Below, in pieces: positions 21,340 to 63,529 of a DNA stretch of 64,000 nucleotides. The position numbers were made by a program, and so were the translations under genes. This DNA is from Heterobilharzia americana (taxonomy: Eukaryota; Platyhelminthes; Trematoda; Strigeidida; Schistosomatidae). The stretch spans positions 69,693,160-69,757,159 of the forward strand of contig OX104130.1 of the NCBI GenBank assembly GCA_944470555.2, in the 5' to 3' direction. Numbering within the stretch: the first letter of the stretch is position 1; each line of letters starts with the position of its first letter. A model generated the notes under the pieces. It made no database searches and was not told the DNA's origin. It saw only the letters and a list, made by a program, of their open reading frames with translations.

Positions 21340-23693
21340 CTAGGTTGCATCATGTCTGCAAAAAGCTGAGAATGTCAACGAAGTAAGTTTTGTGCCACCA
21401 TCAGTCACCATGGTTTGTGGAACGCTGAACCAGTTTAACAAACTAATCACTTTGGTAAAATTAGCTTCCACGGCGTATTTGGGCATTTCGGCACAATAAT
21501 AAGATACATTTCCCCTTCTGTTTGTTCTAAGAAGTGAACATGAATCGTCCGCCATGGAGTTTCGGTCACCGGCCATTGCAGTGAGGGAGACCTCGGTAGA
21601 CTTCCGGCTGCAAGAGTGCAGCTAAGACAACTCTTAAACATCTTTTTGATTCCTCTGTCCATTTTAGGCCAACTTACATGGTTGCGTGCAGATATTCCAT
21701 TCTAGTTGTGCCTTGATGGGCACCATGGAATCGGTTCTAAACGTGTTGTCAAAGGCTCTCTGGCAATAGGGTATTGTCACCAAACATGACACATGGTTCA
21801 AAATGGAAGGTGAGCCCTGGCGGCGAAAGCATTGCTTCAGGTCGTCAGTGTGCCATGATGTTGGCCATTTTGTCCTTAGAAGGCTTCTAACATCTTTTAA
21901 TACCCACTCTCCTTTGGCGGCAGATTTGATGTCCTTAAAAGGCACCGGTAATTCCCTTGCTCCTATTCTCAGGATTTGTTGAGCTTCCTTTTCGACTTCC
22001 GTGCCTCCAATTAGTGTCTTCTTTTCGTAAGTGGCGAGAACTAATTAGTCAGAAGACGACATCCATCTGATAGATATTACCTGTGGACTGGTGCTGGATG
22101 CCAAAATCGTGACGCAGTAGCGCTGTAGCCCACCGTTGAAGGCAACTCACGATGCAAACTAGGATACCCTTTTACGGAACCAAATACTGTTAATAAGGTT
22201 TGTGAACCGTCGTCTGCACATCATTTTATGAAACTTCTTGGCTGCAAAGATCATACGTAAGGCTTCTTTTTCAATACAACTATAGTTGTGTTTTGTGGAC
22301 GTCAGTGAGCGGGAGTCACGGGTAGAAGTCTTCTCGAGGCCAAATGGGGAAACACACGTTATTGCCGTACCAACATCACAATTTGAAGCAGCAGACTCGA
22401 ATGCAGTGTGCAGTGATTAATCATGGTAAGTGAGGTATACTCCCGAGGTGAGTAGACTTCTAATTGGTCACTCGGTTCCTGCAAAACAGAACAGAAGCAA
22501 TTAAAGTGATGCAAGTTTATTGTCCAGGCGAATATGTGCAAAAACTAACGATTTATATACATTTGCATTTCGGAGGCGGATAGCTTCGGGGAGAAGAATG
22601 TAAACGGGATCCAAGTGTTATCTGGAAGTTGCCGCAATGAAGCTTCAATGGCCGTGTTGGGTGCACCAACAGCAATGCCCAGAGGAAAATTTACAACCTA
22701 GTGAACCAGCATTAGGGCACCTACCATTGCATTTTTAGCCGTGTGAAACCCCTCCAATGCCTCAGGAATCTTGCCGACGGTCTTACACTTACTTTTAAGT
22801 AGGTTAGCTGGGGCAGTTTAAGTGTGAGCACAGCGGAGGACAAAACGACGATAATAAGTCACCGTCTCTAGGCTGCGCTTTAAATGATGCTGGCACCAGA
22901 AACTCCTGAATCCATTGTACCTTCTCAGGTAGTAGGCCTATGCCAGTCCCATCCGTTACATGGCCAAGGGTGGTTAGTAAACGGACACCAAACTGGCGCA
23001 TGGGTAGATTGACAAAAACTGAGTGCTCGACAAGCCTTGAGAAGACTCACCACAAGTGGATGTGATAGCTACCTTCATCCACATCTGCAATTAAGACACC
23101 GTCAAGGTGGGCATGAATAAAATCTAAACCGCGCGAGACGTTGTGGATAAAACGCTGGAGGGTCTGTGTGGCGTTTCACGATCCAAAAGGCGAGCGGAGA
23201 AGTTAGGATTAACCGAGTTGTGTCATCTGGACGTGTGGGAGTTCGATCATAAGCGCGTGTCAGGTCTTGTTTGCTGAAGACCGTAGCACTTTTCAGCGCG
23301 GCAGTCAAGTCGTGTACGTGACGGACTGAGCAATGATCTGGGATCGCTGTAGCGTTTAGCTTTCGGTGGTCACTACAAAGCTTCCAGCCACTACCATTGT
23401 TTTCGGCATGCAAGAGTGAACACCATGAACTTTTAGATGATCTGATTATTCCCTTCTCAAGCGTGTGTTTTGACTCGGCTTTGGCAATCTGGCAATATCT
23501 GCAACCACAGTTGCTTTGGAAATGCATCACCACTTCTGGATTTCGTCTGGCAAGACATTTGTGCGGTCTCACGACCACCGAGGTGCCCATCTCTGGAAAA
23601 TTCCTGCACTTTCTGCTGGTCAGTAAATGCAACGCGTTTGACGGGGATGGCATTGAGGTGATTGTACAGATTCCGTTTTGCGTCGTCTAGCAC
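21340..23693 (-). mobile_element. second Ty3/gypsy element, heavily decayed
   Basis: The minus strand gives RT from about 23650 (RPHKCLARRNPEVV, LEKGIIRSSKSSWCSLLH, HRKLNATAIPDH, FSKQDLTRAY), an RT connection near 22990-22830 (LGHVTDGTGIGLLPEKVQ), an unreadable RNase H interval and an integrase at about 21700-21340 (SCLSCTLAAG, TPWRTIHVHFLEQ, MVTDGGTKLTSLTF). The RT resembles the element at 1-3852. The integrase differs clearly from that element and is of the type with W...MDRGI and PW..IHV. Frame changes and stops are numerous; no LTRs were identified. Confidence 0.8.
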
Positions 23694-25149
23694 ATCTAAA
23701 ACATTTTTGACTGCATTTTCGGTTAAGCTTACAGTAACTACTTAATAATAATGATGTACTCCGAAAGGTGAATTATACAAACGGATGTCATTTTTATGGG
23801 CATTATCTGACTTTCGTTTCTGCCCGCGAATATGCCTTAAGGCAAATAGAGCCTCAACGAGGGCGAACCATGCAGATGGCTCACGGCCCAGGTGAGAAGC
23901 CGAAAAGGTGTGTCCATCTGTGCATCAGAGTCGTCGTTCTCAGCCATTGAAAAGGGATATGATGTGGCACGACATCGATAATAAAAAATTACAATATAAA
24001 ATAATTAACGGAAAGCGTGATGCAAAACGAAGACAAAACAGTGTCAGAAATAGGATAAATAGGACAAATGAATCACCGCGGGGTTTGCAAGGCGCCAGAC
24101 ACAATAAGAGAAGGATTCTAGGGCCCACCAACTGTAGGGGTGCTGTTTGTTTTACCGTTAAGCAACGCTTAACCAACCCTAGATCGACGTGCTCTAGTAC
24201 CTACTTGATCGGTACTTTGCTTAACGAGTTGGCGCCGATAGCGGAGCACAAATCAAATGGATCGCCATTCAGAGGCATATTCGAAGGAGCAGTATATTTA
24301 AAAAGAATAAATTCGGTAGCAATCATCAAGAAAAACGTTCATCCAACTTATCTGGCTTATATGGCAGAACCAGAGACTAATTATGCGCGTGTTAACCAGC
24401 ACAAAGGTAGCGCAAAGTGGCCTCAAAGCCTGCTCCGCTGTCTGCTCGTTAAAGCAAAACTTAAGACACTTTAAAGGACTGGAGGCAAGCTAGAGGTTTA
24501 CCGGGCCAATATTGGGCTGATTCAATTTAATCTATTTATTTTGGCCATATTTGCATTTTGGTACCATGAGGGTGCACTATATGCGCATCGTGGTTGTGCG
24601 GGAGGGAGTTAAGAGCGTTGAGAATCGACTGAAGCACATAGAAGTATCTTGTCGAGGGTTCGCATGGCTTTCTGCTGGCGCTAGAGGGCATAAATGGCTT
24701 GTCAGCCTGCGGTATACTTTTGAAACCTTTCAATGCAATAACGGTGTCAAGACAGATGTATGAGTTGCAGTGCTAGCTTGGGGTCGTCTGTGATGAAGTA
24801 TAATCCCCAACCACTTCGAGTGATCGGCTCTCATTTCGTTCTGTTGTAATCTCTGCATATTGTTTATTGTGGAGTGGAACTATCAACTGAAGATCTGGTT
24901 GGAGGAGATGATAGTGGAGACTGAATGTGTCAAAATTGGACATATGTTGTGGTAAAATATTTGGTTCAGTACATCGTCACCTTCTGCAGGATTTTTAACA
25001 ATTTATTTCCGTCCAAAAGCATCAAATGTACAAAAAATTGGCAGAATTTGGTGATTCGGAAATGCACTTATGAAATAAAAAATAAAAATAAAAAATATCC
25101 GTTATGTGGACATGAAAAAGATCTAATAGTTACACTAGCTTCATTGCCA
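23694..25149. other. unassigned, one 188-codon open frame
   Basis: An open plus-strand frame (23908-24474) is basic and low in hydrophobic segments, without a domain I recognise. It lies between decayed retroelements and may be chance or a remnant. A small inverted repeat around AAGCAACGCTT (near 24160) is visible inside it. Nothing else is supportable. Confidence 0.35.
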
Positions 25150-25500
25150 TGTTGGTGAGCAGAGCCAATGGTATTTCAACAACGCAAGATCTGGGAGCGA
25201 AATTTCAGGGACGACAAGTTTTCTCTACTTGGGCCACCGATGTTGGATATTGTTGGAAGGTGTAGCACATCTATCAGCCAAAGCACGAAAAGAAACTAGC
25301 CTTGCCTGAAACGCGGTGGTCATCACAAGGAGACCTCAGCAGAGTAGTATATCGGGGAGCTAACATCAGGCTCGGGTGCAACGTTTTCTCCTTAACGGGA
25401 TGTGCTTTATGGAATACCCTACCACGGGATGTAGTCAACTGCCTCGGTAAACTGATTCAAAAGACGGTTGGATTGTTGCCTCATTTCGCATGATTTACCA
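25150..25500 (+). mobile_element. LINE C-terminal fragment
   Basis: Plus-strand frames give DDKFSLLGPPMLDIVGR (about 25210) and then LTGCALWNTLPRDVVNCL (about 25395), the WN.LP..VV block that closes RT ORFs of CR1/Jockey-group LINEs. At least one frame change lies between them. Confidence 0.72.
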
Positions 25501-26340
25501 CAGAAATGCTCAGGGGGTCACTAACCTCATAAGCCCACCACTAATTTCCCTCTAACTACCACTCGGCACCTCGCTTGTTGATAAATTTACAGTATCTAAC
25601 TCTTCTCTAACAGTTCAACTCATGCTACCTACCTTTGCCCTTCGGGCGATCCCCGCATGCTTTTTCTCATTGCCTTGCTATTCCTATTCAGGTGCATATA
25701 CAGACAGGAGTCGTGACAGACCTCCAATGTTTCCAGCAACCTGAAGCTGCTTAACCACTCTACAAATTACAGTTTATCAACCCACAAAATCTATTACCTC
25801 TCTGCGGCTAAAAGCGAGACAGCAGAAGAGACTTCTTTGTTTGCTGAAGGAGAGAACTTAACAACGCGAACCAAGCCTTAATAACTAGGTGCCAGAGATC
25901 GAAAACCATTAGTTTCCTGCAAACATATTTTAGGATTTGCCCTGGTGCGAACTTGACAGACGCAAAGACCAATCACTAATTATTCCGACTCGTTATATAC
26001 CCAGGAATACTAGACCAAGGAAGAACACGATAGCGTAGTCAGATGGAATAGTATATTTGGGTGGTTGTGCCAAGATATCAATGCGTTCCAACTAACTGGC
26101 TAGAGAGTCGAATACAAGCAGAACAACGTAACACGATAGCGTGCCAAATAGCGAAGATGCTTGACCGGGTGTCTTCAGCTTAGCGAGTCCAGTTAAACTA
26201 TCAAGGTCAGCATCGGTGTTGGATGTCGTCGAACCCTAGGCTATTGTATTTGGGGAAGTGTGTGACCCTACAGTATTATCAGTGCTGGATGTCAGATGAC
26301 CTAGTGGTATGGGACGAAGTTCGCGCTTTACCCAAACTTG
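25501..26340. other. upstream region of the TMEM184C-like gene
   Basis: No repeat or coding sequence recognised. It should contain the promoter of the gene that starts at 26341. I see no convincing TATA box or other element. Confidence 0.35.
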
Positions 26341-35265
<8,925 letters not shown>

Positions 35266-35517
35266 AACAAACAATAGCCTAGTGAATACTACTATTCACA
35301 TAATTCAAGAATGTTATGCAATAATTACGACATTCAATAATGGGATTTTTATTCTTTCCACTTAAATGTATAAAAGTTTTGCTTTTGATTACGAGAAACA
35401 GATTCGATGATTTTAACAGTGTAAATCCAGAATGAGTGTATTATCGTATTATTTATCTTTATTTGTACTTGAATTTTTATTTGAAAGAATTTTACTTGTA
35501 ATTATCTTCAGAGCAAT

Positions 35518-35523
35518 AATAAA
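35518..35523 (+). terminator. polyadenylation signal of TMEM184C-like gene
   Basis: AATAAA lies about 250 nt after the stop codon in AT-rich sequence; it is the first clear canonical hexamer downstream. Position inferred from consensus only. Confidence 0.55.
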
Positions 35524-36289
35524 CCGATACTTATTACATTATTTCTTTTATCATGACATAGTTCGCTGAATTTGTGGTTTGTTTTGGATTTATAAAATTA
35601 ATATGACAATCCGTCTATTTTCAACTTTTCATTGTATCACATTGCGGTAATCAGAAGGAGAAATAGTGTGGCAATGAATATTGTTTTTGAGCAAGATTTT
35701 TTTTACTTCACCTTACGATAACATTGTATAGTTTTACACATAAGAAGCAGACGTTAGAAAGTTTGTTTTGTGACAAGTGAAGGTGAAAGTTTTTCGAATA
35801 GACATTTCTTAGCGTGTACAGAGTTGAATTGAGATAGTAGAAACGATTTTTAGCTCAGAATAAGGAGGACAATTCTTTGTTGGTCTCTGACCTTTGAGGT
35901 TTATTCTTAGATGTTTTACCACCAGACTAAGGAACTTCAGCGTTTACTTTATATGGAAGTGAATTATAACATATATCTATGGTAAGGAGTCAACATTTTA
36001 AGAAGCTTGTCATCTAAGGCATTTTTTTTGACCAGTATTTTTACTAATGTATTATCTGAACGGATGGCTGTTACCTTGACTGTCACTGTTCGAGCTCATG
36101 TGACGCAATTATCCAAAATGCTACATTGATTAAGATGGTTGTTCCTTGTGGGGTCCTACATTGCCTAAAAGGTTGGGTAGATTGTGGTAAGACTAAAAGT
36201 AGCCACTGTCATTCTGGTAATAATTTATTCGATTAAATTAGTAACTTTCAACAAAAGGTTAGTAGGAAATAATCCGACAGACAAAATTA
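35524..36289. other. intergenic, unassigned
   Basis: AT-rich; no gene or repeat recognised. Confidence 0.5.
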
Positions 36290-37250
36290 ACGTAGAACCT
36301 CGCACATGAGTGCATCGGCTCAAGTTGCCACACTTCTCAGTGATAGAAACCAGTGGATTTCTGCAACCTTATTCGAACTGATTGATGCCAAAAAACTCAT
36401 CTCAACTGATTGTGATCACGATGAGGTCTAAAAGGAACTTAAGTGTTAACTGGCTAAGGGTCTTCGTAATGGTAGAGAGTCATGGTGGTTGACAAAGTCA
36501 TTTGGTACCTAGTTGAACCTCTACAATTAGAAATTCGTAAATATCAGGTAAGTTTTCACCCTAGATGGGTGTTCATTGGTCATATCTTCATCGTTTAATA
36601 AGTTTCGAAACACAGTCATACTTATCTGCATCTGTTACCCATATTTTGACCCAAGTCTGGTTTTGTGGCAGTCTGACTTCATCAGAAGTATCAGGTATTC
36701 ATATTTTTTCGTAGGTGACGATAAGTTTTCATCTGAGATAGCAACAATCAGTGGTCCTTGCTGGAGGTATCCATTCTCACCATTCTTTTTTAACTTTGTT
36801 TTAGATGTATTCACAAAGGTCAGTTCGGATCCACTCATAGTTTAGAGATAGGTAGTAAAGCAGCAGAATGCATTGATCGCTTTACTTACTTAGTAGTCCA
36901 TATCAACCGTACTGGGGTCCTCACATGCAAAATCTCCTTACAGGTACAAAAAGCTTATTTGGTGTTCGCTAGTGAGATATCCATCTGCCAAATAAATAAC
37001 TAGCATAGTGTACTGCAGTTGTCTCTTTATTTTTAAAGCCTGTAAGACAGTTGTTGAAGATAAGATACGTTGTGAGGTTACATACACGTCTTTGGTCACA
37101 AATGATCGAATCGTGGAATTATTAGTGTTAAGGTTAGATGTAGATTGTTATGCAAGTAGTCATTTTGCTGAGACTATGAATTCACAGTGATGTTAGTGAT
37201 GGATTAGTGCTGTAAATATGGATTCATAGCTGAAGATGAGTGGGATTAGT
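36290..37250 (+). mobile_element. RTE-like LINE fragment with internal deletions
   Basis: Plus-strand frames show the linker (LFELIDAKKLISTDCDHDEV, then LTKSLRN and REWW, about 36370-36500), an RT block PFSPFFFNFVLDVFTKV (about 36780), and the post-RT domain beginning CIDRFTYLVVHINRTG (about 36875). The central RT, including the YADD region, is absent or unreadable, so only scattered pieces remain. Confidence 0.75.
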
Positions 37251-37945
37251 TCTTGAAGAAAGCCTATAGGTGAACTGACCAACATTTGCAATAATCCATG
37301 AAATCTTTGCGTAAATTGTTTCAGGAGGTGTAAACTACCTGGTTCTGCTCTTCTGGGTGTTGTAAGTCAATAGTAATTGACGGTTACTGATGTGACTGAA
37401 AATGTTACATAGCAGTTTGGGTATATTCACCTTTATCATTTCTCATCATGTCTGGTTCTTGTCTATTTTAATATCTGAGATGTATTTTTCAATTTCTTCA
37501 TCCTTTTAAGTTTCTGTACATTCTTATGTTTAATTCTCACCCTTTATGACACTAGATCTTTTTCACATCGTATTTTAAGCCATAATGACTTAATCCTTGT
37601 GTTCATCAACAAAAAATACTTGTGACGGTAAAGTTATCGTAAATAGAACGTTTAAAATTGCACTTATACAGGGTTAGGGAATGCAGTCACTGAAAAAGAT
37701 TTTTCCATTAAACTTCTTGTCTTCTCTAATGTACTTCTAGATACTTTACCTTTGTTCTGTTCTCATCCTGTTTGTGTATTTCCTCTTTTCTATGCTGTTG
37801 TGAAGTTTAACAAGTGAGACAGGAGCATGCCTGCGTTATGTTTTATGTAAAATTCTTTTGTTAGCGTTTAAACTTAGTGAAATATGTACATCTGTTTTGA
37901 CTTAATTACAGAAAATGTGCGCCTTTTAACAGTTGCTTTCACAGC
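37251..37945. other. intergenic, probably LINE 3' remnants
   Basis: Positions about 37430-37560 resemble the LINE 3' UTR seen after 34120 and 51560. No gene recognised. Confidence 0.45.
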
Positions 37946-38100
37946 GGAGCTGTGACTGATTCGTTTTGTTAAATGTCTTTCAACCAATTGGTCACGAGTT
38001 CAAATCCCGCTCCACCTACCGAGGTTTGGGTGGCCAGGTAGTGTCATCAATAGCCTTCACACAATAAGTGTGGCTCATTGCCTACTGCGTTTCGTTCCCT
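37946..38100 (+). repeat. tRNA-derived SINE
   Basis: Good B box (GAGTTCAAATCC, about 37988), then CCACCTACCGAGGTTTGGG and ACAATAAGTGTGGCTCATTG. This is the best-preserved member of this SINE family in the window. Confidence 0.72.
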
Positions 38101-38169
38101 ACTTCTTTCACAAATATCTATCCTGTTGAACTGTGTTGAGCCGTACCATTTGCGACTCAGCAGCTAGGA

Positions 38170-38790
38170 CTTGGGCACTGTGATAGAGTGGGATTTCCGA
38201 ATAAAATTGTTTATTAGCATCTATGTAATGCCTTGTGTCGAATAGATGCGCTAGGACTGAACTTTTCACTTTTACTTCGCCCTTTCATAACCAAGCTGGT
38301 AAACGCTCTCGTATCTGGAGACGCACCTGCCTAATTGTATGCCCTGTGTGACCAGTTCCACAGGAACAGTTGAATTTATATATGCAAGATGATGAGCTGA
38401 GATTAGGCAGGCTATCCTCTAGTCTCGGACTCAGCATTTACCGACTACTGAATGATATACAAAGCCGACCTGCATAAAACCTGTTGACTGTTGTAGCTAG
38501 GCGTTGTGATCGAATGTCACTTGCAACATCTTTCTTGAATTGTAAGTGGCCTTTAGTTAGCTGAAGGCCAAGGAAGAAGTAACGCTTGGACATGTTCTTT
38601 CTGAATGCAGATTTCAGGCTTTATCAATCCTATTGCGACAGCCTCCGCTATGTTGAGCAGGGGTTGGTGACCTACACGTGGTGTCGTTTTTGTAACACGA
38701 TGAATGAAATTGAAAGCTTTATTGGCATCTATGCAATGCCCTGTGTCGACTAGACGCGCTCCTTCTGAACCAAGCTGGTAAATTTGTTTA
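38170..38790 (-). mobile_element. Penelope-like element, two GIY-YIG endonuclease pieces
   Basis: On the minus strand, 38480-38220 encodes the start of a GIY-YIG domain (CIYKFNCSCGTGHTGHTIRQ, then RIRERLPAW and FDTRHYIDANK). Just upstream on that strand, 38790-38540 encodes the downstream end of the same domain (DTGHCIDANKAFNF, then GHQPLLNIAEAVAIGLIKPE). The DANK block occurs in both, so two partial copies sit head to tail in the wrong order, implying duplication plus deletion. Confidence 0.75.
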
Positions 38791-39179
38791 GCCCATATGG
38801 CAGTATCATTTACTTGATGATATTTCAGATACTAATTTGTTGCTTAAAATCGTATCATAGTAGTTACACAACTCTTGATACTTGTTTTCTATAGTTTTGA
38901 CTGCCTCTAAATTTCTATTTCTGTGGTAGTAGAATTTCGTACATATCAGCGATTAATATTGAATCGTTCCCATTGTCAGCGTTATGCGTTGATACGATCA
39001 ATGAAAATCTGGTGTGTAGAAGCTCCCGGAGATTTCGCCTATCAAATCAGTACTTTACAAATGCATGAACAACAGTCGCTTCCCTACACTATAAGAATAA
39101 TTATAAATTGATTTTGGACATATGCAAAATTCCACTACAATTCCATGTTAATTTGTATCTTGAATATTTCACACAGTGA
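38791..39179. other. intergenic, unassigned
   Basis: Nothing recognised apart from a 62-codon open frame (38923-39111) with no similarity I know. Confidence 0.4.
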
Positions 39180-39420
39180 AACAGTGCTATTTACTGGATG
39201 ACGTTTCGAACAGAATTTTTATTCATATTCATATCAAAGGTGATTCCACATCTTTCACATCCTGTTCTTTATTCCTTCACCTTAATTTGTCGTACGAACG
39301 GTAAAATTTTCCAAATATCTGGACTAGGGGTTGAATCATTCCCGTTGCATATGTTCAATGTTTGTTCGATTAACAAAACCTCAACTATCCATTTCTTTCT
39401 CTACCGTGATAAGTTAGCTT
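39180..39420. repeat. PLE terminal module
   Basis: Shares GTTATTTACTGGAT-like, CATATCA and GTTCGATTAACAAA-like phrases, in the same order, with 46265-46600 and 63190-63480, and inversely with 63715-63850. These look like the terminal repeats of one PLE family. Confidence 0.6.
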
Positions 39421-39529
39421 TAAGGACTATCATTTTGTTCCATGCTGTTTTGTTCTTCCGAGGATCAGTATCCAACAATTATTTCAGATGCGTTAACACT
39501 AAAACTATACCCATCGCACAAGAAGTGGC

Positions 39530-39740
39530 TATCGTGGATCGGTGGTGTGGTGGATAACGCTCTGGCGTTTGAAGCGATCGCTCTCGAGTCCGAGTCCCGG
39601 TGGGAACAGAATCACTCACTGGAAGGCAGGTACATCCAGCTGACGAGTCCCAAATGAGACGAAATGCGCATCCTGGACTCCACTGCTACCCACTGCCTAT
39701 CATTACCATAAATTATTTCAGATATTTGAAAATTCCTGCT
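39530..39740 (+). repeat. Sm-alpha-like SINE with hammerhead ribozyme
   Basis: A tRNA-like head (GTGGATAACGCTCTGG; B box GAGTCCGAGTCC at about 39585) is followed by a hammerhead motif and a short tail. The organisation matches schistosome Sm-alpha elements, tRNA-derived repeats reported to self-cleave. A second copy lies inverted at 55610-55800. Confidence 0.85.
39625..39697 (+). ncRNA. hammerhead ribozyme (Sm-alpha type)
   Basis: Core blocks are intact: CTGACGA (39640-39646) and GAAA (39661-39664). Stem I pairs TCCAG (39635-39639) with CTGGA (39673-39677). Stem III is ATGC/GCAT (39664-39671), a paired variant of the family's ACGC/GCGT. Stem II keeps GTC/GAC plus a C-A mismatch. The cleavage triplet would be ATC with cleavage after 39672, a permitted NUH site. 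Activity is inferred, not shown. Confidence 0.82.
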
Positions 39741-42219
39741 ACCTATATACGATAAGTGAAGAGGAATAAAAAGAAGTATAAAAATGTAGTATGAGAAATA
39801 TGGCTTTGTCTTTGATGTGAATATGAACATTAAAATTCTGTTCTGAACATCATCCAGCTAATAATACTGTCTCACTGTGTGAAATATCCAACAAACAAAC
39901 GAACATGGAGTGTTCGAAAATCAGTATATGATCATATTGTGTCAATTTAAGGAAGGTATTTCGGTCACTGCTGCATAAACAGGGCTGTATTAAAGATTTT
40001 TAAGTGTGACTTCCACTCTCGATGGTGAAAAATTACATTTTAAGGTGATATGTATTCCACGAACTTCACAGTATTGTATATTTTCAAGCACATCAAAGTT
40101 GGTGTTACCGTTTAGTAAATTCGAGTTATTGGTTATGGACCAATTCTCACAGTTTCTTTCCCTAGGATGATTTCATTCGGTGGGACTGGGGTGGCATTTT
40201 GAAGAAAAATGATATTTGGTTGCGAAATTGTAAAGTAGAGATCTCATGTTTCAATGTGTAATTTTTTTGTATCAAAGATGGTTTGCAAAATCTCGTGAAT
40301 ACAGATACACGAAGGGGTAATGAACGACAGACCGTAGTCTATGCACTTGTCATTTTCAGTTCATCCTGTGAAAAGATTGCTTCTAGATCTCCACGCTTAA
40401 GTAGCTTAGGTTACGTCAGCGCGTAGGAATACAAGACAATAAGATAAAAGATATAGAAACAGCAATACGATGAAGGAAGGAGTAATTTACGAGGATGATG
40501 GGTTGGGGTATAATGGATAAGTTCCAGATAAAACGTGAACTCATATGACCTAGCGGGATTGATTCTGAGCCACATTACCTACAGTTTTCATCAGTCGGTT
40601 TCGGTTGCCACGCAGGTCGACACCTCAGCAAAGAGTTCAGAACAACAGCCAGAAAATAAATAGGCTGATACCATGTTTTAGCTCTTAACGACGTGACCCT
40701 ATTTAAGCCAGTAGTTCGTTGAGATAGACAATGAATTTGCATGAGTATCTACTTCAGTCGGTGGAAGTTTGCGACCTCATCAACTGGCTTTTTTACATAA
40801 GGCTGTACACTAAACTTTTACACTTTTCATGCGCTTATTGCACGACAAGCGCGATGCTATGAAGGTAACAGTGATCGAGATCCTGGAGCCTCCGCTTTTA
40901 TTGGTCACCTTTTACAGCTGGAGTCAGCACAGTAAGACCAACCTTTGATAGTTACTGATATATCTCTGGGGTTGCTATAAGTAGTGTAGATTCAAGAAAG
41001 CCGATCAAATCGGTCGCGAGATTTTGTAGACCGCTGACCTACATAGGTTTGATCTGACTTCCTGTATAAACGTGATGGTCATCACATTCATTCAGTTCAC
41101 TCTCAGTGGTGAGAAGAGATATCCGCGCAACTCGATTTTGGAGCTATGGTGTACATTTGGTGGGTGAGAAACGCATCACAAACATTCTCGAATTGTTATT
41201 CAGCATGTTTACTCAAACTATATATAGTCTATATGTAGTCTTTCGGCGTTTATTTAGACTCAGACGTACGCAAATCAGAACTAGAGGGTAACGAATAGAA
41301 ACAGTATTCTTATTCTAAAACGGTGTCTTAAATTTCTAATTTTTTAGTGGAGGATAGTGTCTAATCTGTAATGTCACTTCTGAGCGTCATAAATTCAATA
41401 TGCAATGACTTTTATTCTTCAGCCTCCTTACCCTCAGTCGGTGGTTCATTTTGGTTGACTGAATCCCCAAGTATCCATATATTTCTATTTTTTGTGATGT
41501 GGTGTGACTGGAAAATATGACGCAGCTTTTTCGAAGATTGTTGGGAATAGCAGACTGGTATGATAAGAGAGTAAATGTTTTTACTCGTCCCAGTGATGTT
41601 GGGTATTACAGCGATCGGTAAAACTCAAATTACTAAGGAGAAATATCTCAATATTTTTCTCGGTGATTGCTTTCAGAGATAGAATTATCTGAAGGTCAAT
41701 AGGGTATGTGGCTTTTATTGAATGATTATTATCAAGCTTCTGTAACTACTAGTTTGGTGATAAATGAACCTGATAACTTGATGGTAACAGCTCGGAATAA
41801 TTAGCTATTTGTATAGGCGGTTTTTGCTGTAGGGGCGCGATACTATGAAGATTCTTTTTTTTTCATATGTATTAAATACTCCGATTCTGTTTTTCGATCA
41901 CAATAATAACAGCTTACTGGTGGGACTGTTGATTGTCGCTCTTTATCTTTTCTACGAGGACAACTAGAGCTGTTTCAAATGTGGCTGTAATTGATAAAGT
42001 CAGATTCGAAGATTTTTTGATTTCGATTATTCAGTGTACATTAGCGGTGTGAGTGGTTTACATGTCATTATAGCTGTGTGCGATAAAACTTCATGAGAAA
42101 CTAGGAAAACATATCAGTGAAATCACATAGAAGTTATTAACTGAAGTTTAATTTTAGGTACCATTCAATGCGCATAATGGATTGTTAATTTTTGGTTGTA
42201 GGTCTCTAAGCAAATCATT
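39741..42219. other. intergenic region upstream of DNA2
   Basis: About 2.5 kb, AT-rich to the right. A GC-richer stretch (about 40680-41120) is probably an unassigned repeat. No gene recognised. The DNA2 promoter should lie toward the right end; no core element is evident. Confidence 0.45.
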
Positions 42220-42233
42220 ATCATTTATTGTAG
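42220..42233 (+). promoter_or_regulatory. possible splice or trans-splice acceptor before DNA2 start
   Basis: A T-rich ATCATTTATTGTAG ends 14 nt before the DNA2 ATG. It could accept a 5'-UTR exon or, as schistosome mRNAs may, a spliced leader. Inference only. Confidence 0.4.
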
Positions 42234-42247
42234 ATTGGTTTGTGAAA

Positions 42248-63108
<20,861 letters not shown>

Positions 63109-63189
63109 GTAAGTTGAATGCATAAAATTTTTCGTTAGTTATAGTTTGAAGCACAACTTTGTCTCTATTTCAGTTGATTTATTAGATGT

Positions 63190-63480
63190 ATCACGTACAA
63201 TGAAACAGGATTGTTTACTGGCTAACGTTTCAGACACAATCTGTTGTTGAACCATAGTAAGATAACTCCACAACTTTGAGACATGGTTTATATAGTTGGA
63301 ATTTCGTTGACTTTTTTATGACAAACGTAGTATGATTTTAAACATATCCAGAACAAGCGTTGAGTCATTCCTGTTGCCTGTATTCAGCGTTGATTTGATA
63401 AACAAAGATCCAGTTATCAATCTCTCCCTCCACCCCGCTATGTTCCACTCTATTGTGTGATTGTGTGTAATTGCATACAT
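63190..63480 (+). repeat. PLE terminal module, left arm of inverted pair
   Basis: Same order of phrases as 39180-39420 and 46265-46600. Its second half (about 63315-63450) is repeated in inverse orientation at 63715-63850. Confidence 0.7.
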
Positions 63481-63529
63481 AACTGAGCATGCGATTGCAT
63501 TCAACCATACAATAGGATAGGGTATAGTG

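Noticed and set aside
26338..26340. Start of the TMEM184C-like protein one codon earlier (TTG)
   Set aside because: A TTG start is not expected in an animal nuclear gene when an ATG follows directly at 26341.
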